From contig CAZMCT010000030.1 in NCBI GenBank assembly GCA_964564785.1, positions 1 through 32,322 of the forward strand: 32,322 nucleotides of DNA, read 5' to 3'. Each line of letters opens with the position of its first letter. The stretch's first letter is position 1. The DNA is from CAZMCT01 sp964564785. Its GTDB lineage: Bacteria; Planctomycetota; Phycisphaerae; UBA1845; Fen-1342. Of this stretch, positions 1-6,989 are shown one piece after another. Both the position numbers and the translations under genes were made by a program. The notes beneath the pieces are model-generated. The model was not told the origin of the DNA, searched no databases, and saw only the letters and a list, made by a program, of their open reading frames with translations.

Positions 1-39
1 AGCTCTGACGGGTGCTCTAGCTGAATCGACGCTCAGCCG

Positions 40-66
40 AGCCGGACGGCCGTGCGGCCGCCGGCT
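40..66 (-). terminator. GC-rich hairpin at the end of the first PEP-CTERM gene
   Basis: AGCCGG (40-45) pairs with CCGGCT (61-66), and inside it CGGCCG (47-52) pairs with CGGCCG (55-60) around a 2-nt loop, leaving one bulged base. The hairpin overlaps the TAG stop at 65-67 of the minus-strand gene. No U-tract follows, so intrinsic termination is inferred only from position. Positions 1-39 hold nothing I can identify. Confidence 0.4.
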
Positions 67-601
67 ACGCGACCCGGCGCTTGAGCCAGCCCACCAGGCC
101 CACGCCGATCACGCCGAGCAGCGCCGCGCCGGGGGCGGGGATCACGGGCGGTGCAACGGTCAATTGATCCCGGCTGGGCGGAATCCCTTGCTCGCCGCCA
201 AACTGGAGCAAGCTCAAGTCCCAATATGAAAACTCGTCGACCCAAGTGGCCTCCCACCCTTGGACGAAGTCTTCATCGTTGTACACAAAGAATCTGAACT
301 GGTCAGACTCGGTCGGGGCATCGGCGAAAACGATCCCAAATTCCGCCGATTCAGGAAACGGGGAGCTCGTGTATGTCGCGTTTGCCAGTAGCTCCGTCCC
401 GATTACAGACCACTCCGCAACTCCGAGGTCACTGAAATAGGGCGAGCTGAATTGCAGGTCCGATATCGACTGAATCGCCATGAAGTCGAACGGGCCTTCC
501 TCACTGAATAGGAAGCGCTGCGTATCGGTATCGTAGCTGAAGCCACCGTACGCCGCCACCGCGAGCGTGCTCATCGCGATCCACAGGGCCACATGCTTCA
601 T
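65..601 (-). CDS. PEP-CTERM-like secreted protein (exosortase cargo)
   Basis: A 178-residue secreted protein of unknown function. The start is the ATG at 601 because an AGGAAGGTGA Shine-Dalgarno lies just upstream; an in-frame ATG 39 bases further upstream lacks one. Residues 1-19 (MKHVALWIAMSTLAVAAYG) form a signal peptide. The middle is acidic and aromatic, with no domain I recognise. The last ~28 residues are a PEP-CTERM-type tripartite signal: VIPAPGAALL, a hydrophobic helix (GVIGVGLVGW) and the basic end LKRRVA. Pro-Ala-Pro-Gly replaces the classic Pro-Glu-Pro. By analogy with PEP-CTERM proteins it would be exported by Sec and then cleaved and anchored by an exosortase, probably the one encoded at 18742-19893. 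It lies in a row of five similar genes, each with its own downstream hairpin. Confidence 0.85.
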   Translation of the reverse strand: MKHVALWIAMSTLAVAAYGGFSYDTDTQRFLFSEEGPFDFMAIQSISDLQFSSPYFSDLGVAEWSVIGTELLANATYTSSPFPESAEFGIVFADAPTESDQFRFFVYNDEDFVQGWEATWVDEFSYWDLSLLQFGGEQGIPPSRDQLTVAPPVIPAPGAALLGVIGVGLVGWLKRRVA

Positions 602-688
602 GATCTCACCTTCCTTGGTACCCAGTACCGCTGCCGCCAACGACCCCCTTGGCTACCCCGCCGAAATCCGCTTGTTCTTCTTCACACC

Positions 689-707
689 GGCCGGCCGCGC
701 GCCGGCC
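689..707 (-). terminator. Hairpin downstream of the second PEP-CTERM gene
   Basis: GGCCGG (689-694) and CCGGCC (702-707) form a 6-bp GC stem 25 nt past the stop of the minus-strand gene ending at 732. There is no U-tract. Termination is inferred from position and from the same arrangement at its neighbours. Confidence 0.35.
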
Positions 708-731
708 CTGCCGCGCCGCTGCGATCGAAAC

Positions 732-1507
732 CTACGCCAGCCGCCGCTTCACCCAGCCGACCAGACCCAGCCCGAGCGCGCGGAAAAGGGCCGCGCCGGG
801 CGCCGGAATCACCGCCGTCAGCTCGACGCCCAGGTCGTTAAAGTCTCGGTCGGTCGAGGGATACGTCTGATCATCCCAGAGCAGCAACCACACCGTCCGG
901 CCATCGTAGCCGGGGCCGGTCAGCCCCTCGATCCGGTAGGTGATCATGTGATCGTCGTCGTCTTCGTTGAAGGCCGCGACGGAGTAGTTGGTTGTGGTGC
1001 CCGACCGATACCAGCCCCACACCGAGCCGGGACTGAACGTGTAACTGGCCGTGAGGTCTCCGCTGAGCTGGTCCAGCACGTCGAAACCCTGGCCTTGCAC
1101 GTCGAGCAACTGCTGGTCGGGCGTGCCATTCGGACCGAGGCCGCCAAAGTCGATCCCGAACTGCTGCGCGTAACCGGCGTAGCGCACGCGGCCGAGGAAT
1201 TGCGACTGGCCGTCCTCCCACATTTGGTCGACACCGCCACCATAAACGAGGTGATTGGGCGGGATGGTGTCGTAGGCACCCTCCTCGCCGTAGTCATGCA
1301 CACGCGTGATCGTGATCGACCCGTGGTCCAGTGCAGGAAATCCTGCCCCGAGGTCCAGCTTCCGGGGCCGTACAGCGTGTCAAGAATCGTGTCGATCGAC
1401 GGCTCGCCGCCGGGTGGATTGCCGATCGGGGAAGTGAAGCCGGCCAGCGCGGCCGCTGAAAACCCCAGCCCGGCCGCGACCGCCACCAGCCCTCCCCGGG
1501 AACTCGT
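732..1507 (-). pseudogene. Broken PEP-CTERM-like protein (frameshift, ACG start)
   Basis: The gene reads in two frames. From 1507 to about 1322 one frame gives a signal peptide (SSRGGLVAVAAGLGFSAAAL then AGF) and the start of the mature protein up to DFLHWTTG. The coding sense then continues in another frame from 1319 (SITITRVHDYGEEGAYD) to the stop at 732. One G missing from the run at 1320-1322 explains the shift. The codon at the expected start distance (9 nt) from a good AGGAG is ACG, not ATG or GTG. The C-terminus carries VIPAPGAALF, a hydrophobic helix and WVKRRLA, the exosortase signal. A segment DRDFNDLGVEL resembles the end of DUF4114-type domains in other PEP-CTERM proteins. Two lesions suggest a decaying gene; base-calling errors in a draft assembly are the alternative. 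Confidence 0.7.
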
Positions 1508-1542
1508 GGGTCTTATCTCCTGATCTCCGCCGGCCCGGCGCG

Positions 1543-1566
1543 GCGGCCGCCCGCGAGAGCGGCCGC
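1543..1566 (-). terminator. Hairpin downstream of the third PEP-CTERM gene
   Basis: GCGGCCGC occurs at 1543-1550 and again at 1559-1566. As the octamer is its own reverse complement, the two pair across an 8-nt loop. It starts 18 nt past the TAA at 1584-1586 and lies before the next gene's start. There is no U-tract. Confidence 0.4.
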
Positions 1567-1583
1567 AACGCAGGAACCGTGGT

Positions 1584-2183
1584 TTACGACAACCGACGTT
1601 TGAGCGTGCCGACGAGCCCGACACCCGCGACGCCGAGCAGAGCGGCCGCAGGGGCCGGCACGGTCAGCGGGTCATCGTCGCCGAAGTCATCGCGGCCGTT
1701 ACCCGGCGGAGCGGGTTTGCACGGCGCAGCGACCCACACGCACCGCTGCCCGTCGCCGGACCACGACAACAGGTAGCTTTCGAACGCGAACTCCTCGCCC
1801 GGGTGCCACGCGCTGAACACGAGCGACACGGCGTCCTCCGGCTCGGCGTCGAACCAGAGCTTGAAGCTCAGCGCCCCAACGGGGCTCGTCGCCGTGCCCG
1901 CGGCCGCGACGGTGGGCGTACCGGGGATGTTCTCGTAGAGCACATCCCAGCCGGCCACGTCGAAGTCGCGGAACGTCGGCGTCTCGAACGGCCCGCCGCT
2001 GATGATCTCGACCGCCAGGAAGTCGACGGCTCCGACATCGGCGACGTACTCGAACGCCTGCCCCCAACTACCGCCCGGAATCGGCGGCCCGGCGGGCACG
2101 AGGCCCGCCAGCGCGGCCGGCCCGACGGCGGTCAACGGCAACAACACGGCCAGTTTGGCCGGTGAAACAAACAACCGGGTCAC
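1584..2183 (-). CDS. PEP-CTERM-like secreted protein (exosortase cargo)
   Basis: A 199-residue secreted protein of unknown function starting at GTG 2183, preceded by GGGGTGA. The N-terminus (MTRLFVSPAKLAVLLPLTAV...ALA) is a signal peptide with two basic residues before the hydrophobic core. The mature part begins GLVPAGPPIPGG and is rich in Phe, Trp and acidic residues, with one Cys pair (CVWVAAPC) near residue 150. The C-terminus is VPAPAAALLG, a hydrophobic stretch and TLKRRLS, a PEP-CTERM-like sorting signal matching its neighbours. I assign no enzymatic function. A surface or matrix protein anchored by the exosortase is the likely role, by family analogy. Confidence 0.85.
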   Translation of the reverse strand: MTRLFVSPAKLAVLLPLTAVGPAALAGLVPAGPPIPGGSWGQAFEYVADVGAVDFLAVEIISGGPFETPTFRDFDVAGWDVLYENIPGTPTVAAAGTATSPVGALSFKLWFDAEPEDAVSLVFSAWHPGEEFAFESYLLSWSGDGQRCVWVAAPCKPAPPGNGRDDFGDDDPLTVPAPAAALLGVAGVGLVGTLKRRLS

Positions 2184-2213
2184 GACTCACCCCACCCTCA
2201 AGCCAAGGGCCAA

Positions 2214-2249
2214 GCCGGCTCCGTTGAACAAGTGTCGAACGGAGCCGGC
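2214..2249 (-). terminator. Perfect 12-bp stem hairpin between two PEP-CTERM genes
   Basis: GCCGGCTCCGTT (2214-2225) and AACGGAGCCGGC (2238-2249) are exact reverse complements around a 12-nt loop. The hairpin begins 27 nt past the stop of the gene ending at 2276 and 31 nt before the next gene's start. It is the strongest stem in this array. With no U-tract on either side it may act as a terminator or an mRNA end-stabiliser. Confidence 0.6.
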
Positions 2250-2275
2250 CGCCCGGTTTCCGAGAAACGGAAGCG

Positions 2276-2968
2276 TCAGCTTAGCCGCCGCTTCATCCAG
2301 CCGACCAGGCCGACACCGATCACGCCGAGCAGTGCGGCGCCCGGGACGGGGATCACCACGAGCACATCCTGCGCCGGATCTCCTTGCGTGCGCCCCGACC
2401 GGCTTGTTGCCCAGGTGAGGTTCGCAATACGAACGTTACCCAAGCCAACCCAGGTGTTGGCATTGATGGCACTCTGCGCCTCATTGACCCACGCCGCAGC
2501 CTGGGCGATCTCATCCGCGTCAAAACCGCCGGGGAGCGATTCACCTTCGATGGTCCAGATTGCGCGCTGCAGGGCGTTGGCAGAATCGATCCGGTCCCAT
2601 TGCGTGTCGCTACCGTCTTCGTCACCACCAGCGGTATACACGTAGTTGGACAGCGACCCCGAGCGGAACTTGGAGTACAAGTACGCAGTTCGAGAGTCAA
2701 GCTGATCGTTCTGCAGCACACAGAACGTGCTGATATTGGAAACGAAGAAACCGTCCTGGTGGAAATCTAAGAACTCATCTCGTTGGACACAGAATGTGCG
2801 GAATATCTCCGTATTGTAGGACGGGTACTTTGCGACGCCGAACTCGCCGCCGTTAGTTGTACCTTCTCGATCGAAGAACCTAATGCGGTCACCGATTACG
2901 AGGTCGACTCCGGCAACCGCTGGCGATACGGTCGCCGCGATCAATACGACTAGAAAGAGCCGTTTCAC
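2276..2968 (-). CDS. PEP-CTERM-like secreted protein with thioester-domain-like motifs
   Basis: A 230-residue secreted protein starting at GTG 2968, preceded by AAGGAGA. The signal peptide is residues 1-19 (MKRLFLVVLIAATVSPAVA). The C-terminus is VIPVPGAALLG, a hydrophobic helix and WMKRRLS, an exosortase signal. The mature part has a Cys in the context FRTFCVQ (Cys60) and, about 75 residues later, ALQRAIW (Gln134). Spacing and context resemble the Cys and Gln of Gram-positive thioester (TQXA/TED) adhesin domains, where the two side chains form an internal thioester. Another Cys83 sits in STFCVL. The motif match is visible; thioester chemistry is inference. It could also be a general PEP-CTERM fold that shares only the AIW motif. 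Confidence 0.85.
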   Translation of the reverse strand: MKRLFLVVLIAATVSPAVAGVDLVIGDRIRFFDREGTTNGGEFGVAKYPSYNTEIFRTFCVQRDEFLDFHQDGFFVSNISTFCVLQNDQLDSRTAYLYSKFRSGSLSNYVYTAGGDEDGSDTQWDRIDSANALQRAIWTIEGESLPGGFDADEIAQAAAWVNEAQSAINANTWVGLGNVRIANLTWATSRSGRTQGDPAQDVLVVIPVPGAALLGVIGVGLVGWMKRRLS

Positions 2969-3001
2969 AGCCTATCTCCTTCAATGTAAATCCATTTTTG
3001 T

Positions 3002-3022
3002 CGCCCTGTTCATCGCAGGGCG
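3002..3022 (-). terminator. Hairpin downstream of the LPPAPSS membrane-protein gene
   Basis: CGCCCTG (3002-3008) and CAGGGCG (3016-3022) form a 7-bp stem with a 7-nt loop, 20 nt past the stop of the gene ending at 3042. The minus-strand transcript continues into A-rich rather than U-rich sequence. Confidence 0.4.
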
Positions 3023-3041
3023 GGACATACCCAGCGTGCCT

Positions 3042-3632
3042 TCAGAAACGAGGCGGAGGACCACGAGGAGACGCTGTGACGAGACTTGCCTGCGTTTGCG
3101 AACGCGAGCAGCGCTCGCGCGGAAGGCGATAGGCGAGAACCGGCGCGGCGACGGGCTCGTCGAAGACGCACAGCGGCAGGGCCGAGTGGTCGAACTCGAG
3201 CTGTAGCGGCGTGACGTGCGCGACCTGGACCGCGTCGGCGTGATACCAGTCGGGGGTGAAGCTCAGGTGCAGACGCTTCAGCGAGCGGGCGCCCTGCCAC
3301 GCGCCCAGGCTCGCCAGGGCGCTGAGCACCAGCGCCACGCTGCTGGGCGCGGGCGGCAGCTCACGCAGCACGGGCGGGCCGGCAGGCTCTTCGCCCGCGG
3401 ACGCCGTCGCCACCGGCAGCGCCGACAGCACGCCGCGCGCCGCCGCGGGCAGCAGCGCATTCAGATCGTCGAGCGAGGGCCCGGCCGCGTGCGTGCTGGC
3501 GACAAATGGACGATCGGGAACGGGCGCCGCGGCCGGCGACGACATGCCGCCGAAGCACGCACCGGCCGTACAGACCAGCACCATAGTGAGTGCTGCGCCA
3601 CGACCGGCTAAATTGGTGCGCGCGCTTCTCAT
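3042..3632 (-). CDS. Secreted or membrane protein with internal LPPAPSS-helix motif, unknown function
   Basis: A 196-residue protein from ATG 3632, chosen over an ATG at 3656 because GGGGACG lies about 10 nt upstream; the longer start adds only eight residues and has no clear ribosome site. The N-terminus (MRSARTNLAG, then AALTMVLVCTAGACFGG) is a signal peptide, with a Cys near its end that could fit a lipobox poorly. Around residue 90 it has ELPPAPSSVALVLSALASL followed by GAWQGARSLKR: a proline motif, a hydrophobic helix and basic residues, laid out like a PEP-CTERM signal but placed internally, with ~80 residues after it (SFTPDWYHADAVQVAHVTP...). I do not recognise a family with a known function. 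It neighbours the exosortase cargo genes and may be membrane-anchored by the same helix. Confidence 0.75.
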   Translation of the reverse strand: MRSARTNLAGRGAALTMVLVCTAGACFGGMSSPAAAPVPDRPFVASTHAAGPSLDDLNALLPAAARGVLSALPVATASAGEEPAGPPVLRELPPAPSSVALVLSALASLGAWQGARSLKRLHLSFTPDWYHADAVQVAHVTPLQLEFDHSALPLCVFDEPVAAPVLAYRLPRERCSRSQTQASLVTASPRGPPPRF

Positions 3633-3908
3633 GCGAGAACGTCCCCAGTCATCCAACGCAAAGATTACCGCGCCGGACGGGGCTGCGCCAACGAAAAAAC
3701 AGTTGGATTCCGAGAAAATACACCGCCTAAGGGATTACCCTGACTGATTTCTAGGCGTTTCCACGGCGCTCGGTACGAACGACGCGAGAGATTGCCGACG
3801 TCCGCGCAATCGGCTCATCCGACCACAGACCGTTATTAGCGCGCACGAGGCCGTGACAATTCGAACACTTTGGAAGGGGGGCCCGAAACCAGGACAAGAG
3901 GAAAGGCG
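3633..3908. promoter_or_regulatory. Divergent intergenic region
   Basis: 276 bp separate two divergent genes and must hold the promoters of both. It is less GC-rich than its surroundings, with an A-rich patch near 3694-3720. I see no clear -35/-10 pair. AGAGGAAAGG just before 3909 is the ribosome binding site of the plus-strand lipoprotein gene. Confidence 0.5.
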
Positions 3909-6719
3909 ATGTCTCGGCCCCGCACGCACCGACGTCTGATAGTGATCTCGGCCGTGGCGGCCTTGCTTCTCAGCCTGGGCGGCTGCCCGGGCTCGTCGGG
4001 CGATTTTGACCCGGCCGACCCGAACGCGGTGATCGCGGGTGTGGACGACACGGGCGGCGGGGGCGGTGACGTGATCCTGCCGGGCGGGGCGAGCGGCGGC
4101 GGCGGCAGCAGCGGATTTGGCGGCGGATCGAGCGATGATGACGCGTACGATGGCGAGTCGCCGGTTGTCGATGACCTGGGACTGCTCACGCCACCGGATA
4201 CGCCCGTTGAGATCGAGCTGTCGGGAACGAGTCCGACGGACGAGCCGCTCGAGTTCGAAATTGTCTCGCCGCCGGTCCACGGCACGCTGAGCGGGCTGGA
4301 GTCGGTGAACGAGTTTGCCGCGACGGTCACGTATACGCCACCGGCCGGCTTCCGCGGCCGGGCGCAGTTCTCGTATCGGGCGAGCGACGGTGTCAGCGTG
4401 TCGAATCTCGGCACCGTGATCGTCGTGGTGTATCCGGCGGTGCACTTCGAGTTGGACGTGTACGAGGGTGCCGCGCCGTTGACTGTTGTGGGCGCCGCCT
4501 ATACCATGACCGGCGGTCCGCTGCTGGAGGGAGACTACCGCTGGAACTGGGGTGACGGGGAGGAAGGTGGACCGGTGGACACGTTCGGCCAGTGCGCACA
4601 CACGTATGAGCGGCCGGGGACGTACTCGGTCGGTCTGAGCATTCTGCTGGCGGGGCTGTCGCAGTCCGTCGCGTGCACGCACGTTCGCGACGGAAAGGAG
4701 ACGCTGCGAGGCGCCGTGCAAGTCGGGCTGGCCATCTCCGGCCAGGTGCGCGATGACGAAGGCAAACCGCTGGCGGGGGTGACGCTCGCGACGGATGACG
4801 GGCTGGACGCGAGTACGGACGCTGACGGCCGCTATGTGCTGCATGTGCCGGAGCAATGGTCGGGCGTGGTGACGCCGAGCCGCGCGGGCTATACGTTCGC
4901 ACCGGCGAGCCGTACGTACGATAAAGTTACGGAGAACCGGCCGGGCCAGGACTACGTCGGATTCGCGAGCGGACAGACCGCGATCCTGGTGGTCGCGCCG
5001 GCCGGCGATTTCGAGAGCTCCGGCGATGTGGGCGGGCCTTTCGCGCCGGCGTCGAAGACGTACACGCTGAGCAACGAGGGTAATCGGCCGCTGAGCTGGA
5101 CGGCTTCGGCCACGCAGGAATGGGTGACGCTGTCGAGCACGGGGGGCACGTTGGCCCCGGGTGGCTCCGTCACTGTCGCGGTTTCGATCGACCAAGACAC
5201 GGCCGCGGCCCTGGAAGCGGGCAGCTACGACGATACGATCACCTTCACGAACACGACGAGCGGGGAAGGCGACACGACGCGCGCGGTGGAGTTGACGGTG
5301 ACGGCGCCGAGTCCGCCCACGCTGGTGGTCACGCCGGCCGACGGGCTGACGAGCAACGGTCCGCCCGGCGGGCCGTTTGACCCGGAGTCAAAGGCGTACA
5401 CGCTGACGAACACGGGCGAAGCCGCGCTCGACTGGACGGCCGCGGCCACGCAGAACTGGACGACCGTTTCGCCCCCGAGCGGGACGTTGGCGGCGGGCGC
5501 TTCGATACAGGTCACGGTCACGATTGACGCGGACGCGGAGAGTCTGCCCGAAGGCGCTCACGGCGACACGGTCACGTTTGCGAACGGCACGAACGGTGCC
5601 GGGACGACCAACCGCGGCGTGAGCCTAGTGGTGACGGCCATCCCCCATGTATCAAACTCGGTCATCATTGGTGTGTGGTATCAAAGCGGCGATCCTGCGA
5701 CGATCGCCAAATGGAAATCGCGGGGCGTGAACACGTTCATTGGTCCGCCATCCGTTTCGGGCGTCTGGGATGTGGGAACGTTTTGCGCCAATCTGGCCGC
5801 TCAAGAGATGGAGGCCATCACGTTAGGGACTGATGCCGCGGCCAGCAGGATGGGCGGTGACGCTAACTACCATTTGCGGCCGGATTATGACGGATACCCA
5901 TCACCCGCTGGCGATCCCGCTTATCCCGGCTTCGGCGCCTGGATCATCGAACCGGACGAACCCGATCTGGATGTGCATATTGAGGGGTATCCCTGTTCGC
6001 CCTTGCCCGGCTGCCTAGATAGCGCGTTGAGCAAGAGCATGTGGATCGACCGCGCGAATTATCTAGCCGGTCTTGCGCCCACGGCCTTGAAGTTTGGCAA
6101 CTTCACTGGCTCTTCGCTTCGGTTAGTACATTTTGGCCCAGAGTATCATAACTATGTGGGCTGGTACGAAACCGACATCATTGAGATGATCGAGCCCCTC
6201 GACATTGTGGGGGAGGATGCGTATCCTGTTAACCGCGTCCTGCCAATGTCGTACTTGAAGGAAGTGCTGGACGCTATTAGTTATCAGGCTGCCGCAGCAG
6301 GCAACAAACGTTTCCTGGTCTTCATCGAGAGCAGTTGCCAGAACTTCAGCATTCCCGGCACGCGGGCGCCGACGCCCGCCGAATTCAGGGGCGAGATTTG
6401 GCTCGCGCTCATCTATGGTGCTACGGGCATCTGCTTCTTCCCACAGGTTATCTACCCGCCCTTTCCGCCAGGCTATCAAGGGGATGGTACGCCACCGGAT
6501 TTGGTGGCGGAAATGACCAGTCAGAACGCTCTGATTCGCACCTATGAGGAAGTACTCCTGAGTCCCGGCGCCCTTACCATTGCGACTCCCTTCTATGAGC
6601 GGGTCGTGGTGCACAACGGCACGACCTACTCGTTCATATTGAACTACTCAGATGTAGAGAATGTTTACAACGGCCAGCCGTATGGGCCCTATGAGGTCAA
6701 GTTCCTGACCACGCCGTGA
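3909..6719 (+). CDS. Large mosaic lipoprotein: Ig-like, PKD, carboxypeptidase-regulatory, two BACON-like repeats and a C-terminal TIM-barrel glycosidase-like domain
   Basis: 936 residues from ATG 3909, with AGAGGAAAGG upstream; an in-frame ATG at 3870 is not used because the signal peptide starts at 3909. Residues 1-26 are a lipoprotein signal ending LLLSLGGC (lipid Cys26). A Gly/Asp-rich linker follows to ~85. Then come a cadherin/Big-like domain (~85-175, with TYTPPAGFRG), a PKD domain (~176-265, with WNWGDGEEG and HTYERPGTYSV), a carboxypeptidase-regulatory-like domain (~275-352, SGQVRDDEGKPLAGV) and two tandem BACON-like repeats (~360-465 and 470-577, each with YTL, N-G, L-W and GTL-APGGS/AAGAS). 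The last ~350 residues (GVWYQSGDPATIAKW... onward) look like a glycoside-hydrolase TIM barrel. The segments WIIEPDEPD and FLVFIESS could supply two acidic catalytic residues, and GEIWLALIYGATGI resembles late-barrel strands of GH42-like enzymes. It may cut or bind polysaccharide at the outer surface. The substrate is unknown. Confidence 0.85.
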   Translation: MSRPRTHRRLIVISAVAALLLSLGGCPGSSGDFDPADPNAVIAGVDDTGGGGGDVILPGGASGGGGSSGFGGGSSDDDAYDGESPVVDDLGLLTPPDTPVEIELSGTSPTDEPLEFEIVSPPVHGTLSGLESVNEFAATVTYTPPAGFRGRAQFSYRASDGVSVSNLGTVIVVVYPAVHFELDVYEGAAPLTVVGAAYTMTGGPLLEGDYRWNWGDGEEGGPVDTFGQCAHTYERPGTYSVGLSILLAGLSQSVACTHVRDGKETLRGAVQVGLAISGQVRDDEGKPLAGVTLATDDGLDASTDADGRYVLHVPEQWSGVVTPSRAGYTFAPASRTYDKVTENRPGQDYVGFASGQTAILVVAPAGDFESSGDVGGPFAPASKTYTLSNEGNRPLSWTASATQEWVTLSSTGGTLAPGGSVTVAVSIDQDTAAALEAGSYDDTITFTNTTSGEGDTTRAVELTVTAPSPPTLVVTPADGLTSNGPPGGPFDPESKAYTLTNTGEAALDWTAAATQNWTTVSPPSGTLAAGASIQVTVTIDADAESLPEGAHGDTVTFANGTNGAGTTNRGVSLVVTAIPHVSNSVIIGVWYQSGDPATIAKWKSRGVNTFIGPPSVSGVWDVGTFCANLAAQEMEAITLGTDAAASRMGGDANYHLRPDYDGYPSPAGDPAYPGFGAWIIEPDEPDLDVHIEGYPCSPLPGCLDSALSKSMWIDRANYLAGLAPTALKFGNFTGSSLRLVHFGPEYHNYVGWYETDIIEMIEPLDIVGEDAYPVNRVLPMSYLKEVLDAISYQAAAAGNKRFLVFIESSCQNFSIPGTRAPTPAEFRGEIWLALIYGATGICFFPQVIYPPFPPGYQGDGTPPDLVAEMTSQNALIRTYEEVLLSPGALTIATPFYERVVVHNGTTYSFILNYSDVENVYNGQPYGPYEVKFLTTP

Positions 6720-6728
6720 TGCGGCAGG

Positions 6729-6989
6729 TCAGAAGGTGGCCTGCACGCGGGCCGCCCCCAGGTCGTCGAGCAGCGCCGGCGTGAGGATGTCCCCGGGGCC
6801 GTCATCCTACGTCAGCGTGAGGGCGCGTGTCGCCCGGCCATGGCTGCGCAGTCGGCGGATATGCTCGATTTTCCAGCATTGCGGGGCCAGGTATGCCGTG
6901 CCCAGCACGGCGAGCCTCCCCGCCAACAGCACCGATCCGAAGATGATGCAGCCACCGGGTCCAGCAGGCCGTCCGTGAGCTGAACGCCT
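6729..6989 (-). pseudogene. Decayed N-terminal fragment of a NodB-type polysaccharide deacetylase
   Basis: Reading minus-strand codons from 6989 to the TGA at 6729-6731 gives FGSVLLAGRLAVLGTAYLAP, then QCWKIEHIRRLRS, then RALTLT-stop-DDGPG, then DILTPALLDDLG and VQATF-stop. This aligns well with the start of the intact deacetylase at 9108-9836 (YFAP..., RRLR..., LVLTYDDGPG..., VRATFF). The catalytic Tyr before DDGPG has become a TAG stop (6807-6809). The frame has no ATG and runs directly on from the stop of the glycosyltransferase upstream. Everything after the VxATF motif is gone: the fragment ends 10 bp from the 3' end of the convergent lipoprotein gene. That gene may have arrived by a recombination that cut the deacetylase. 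The fragment fills the 270 bp between the two neighbouring genes. Confidence 0.75.
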
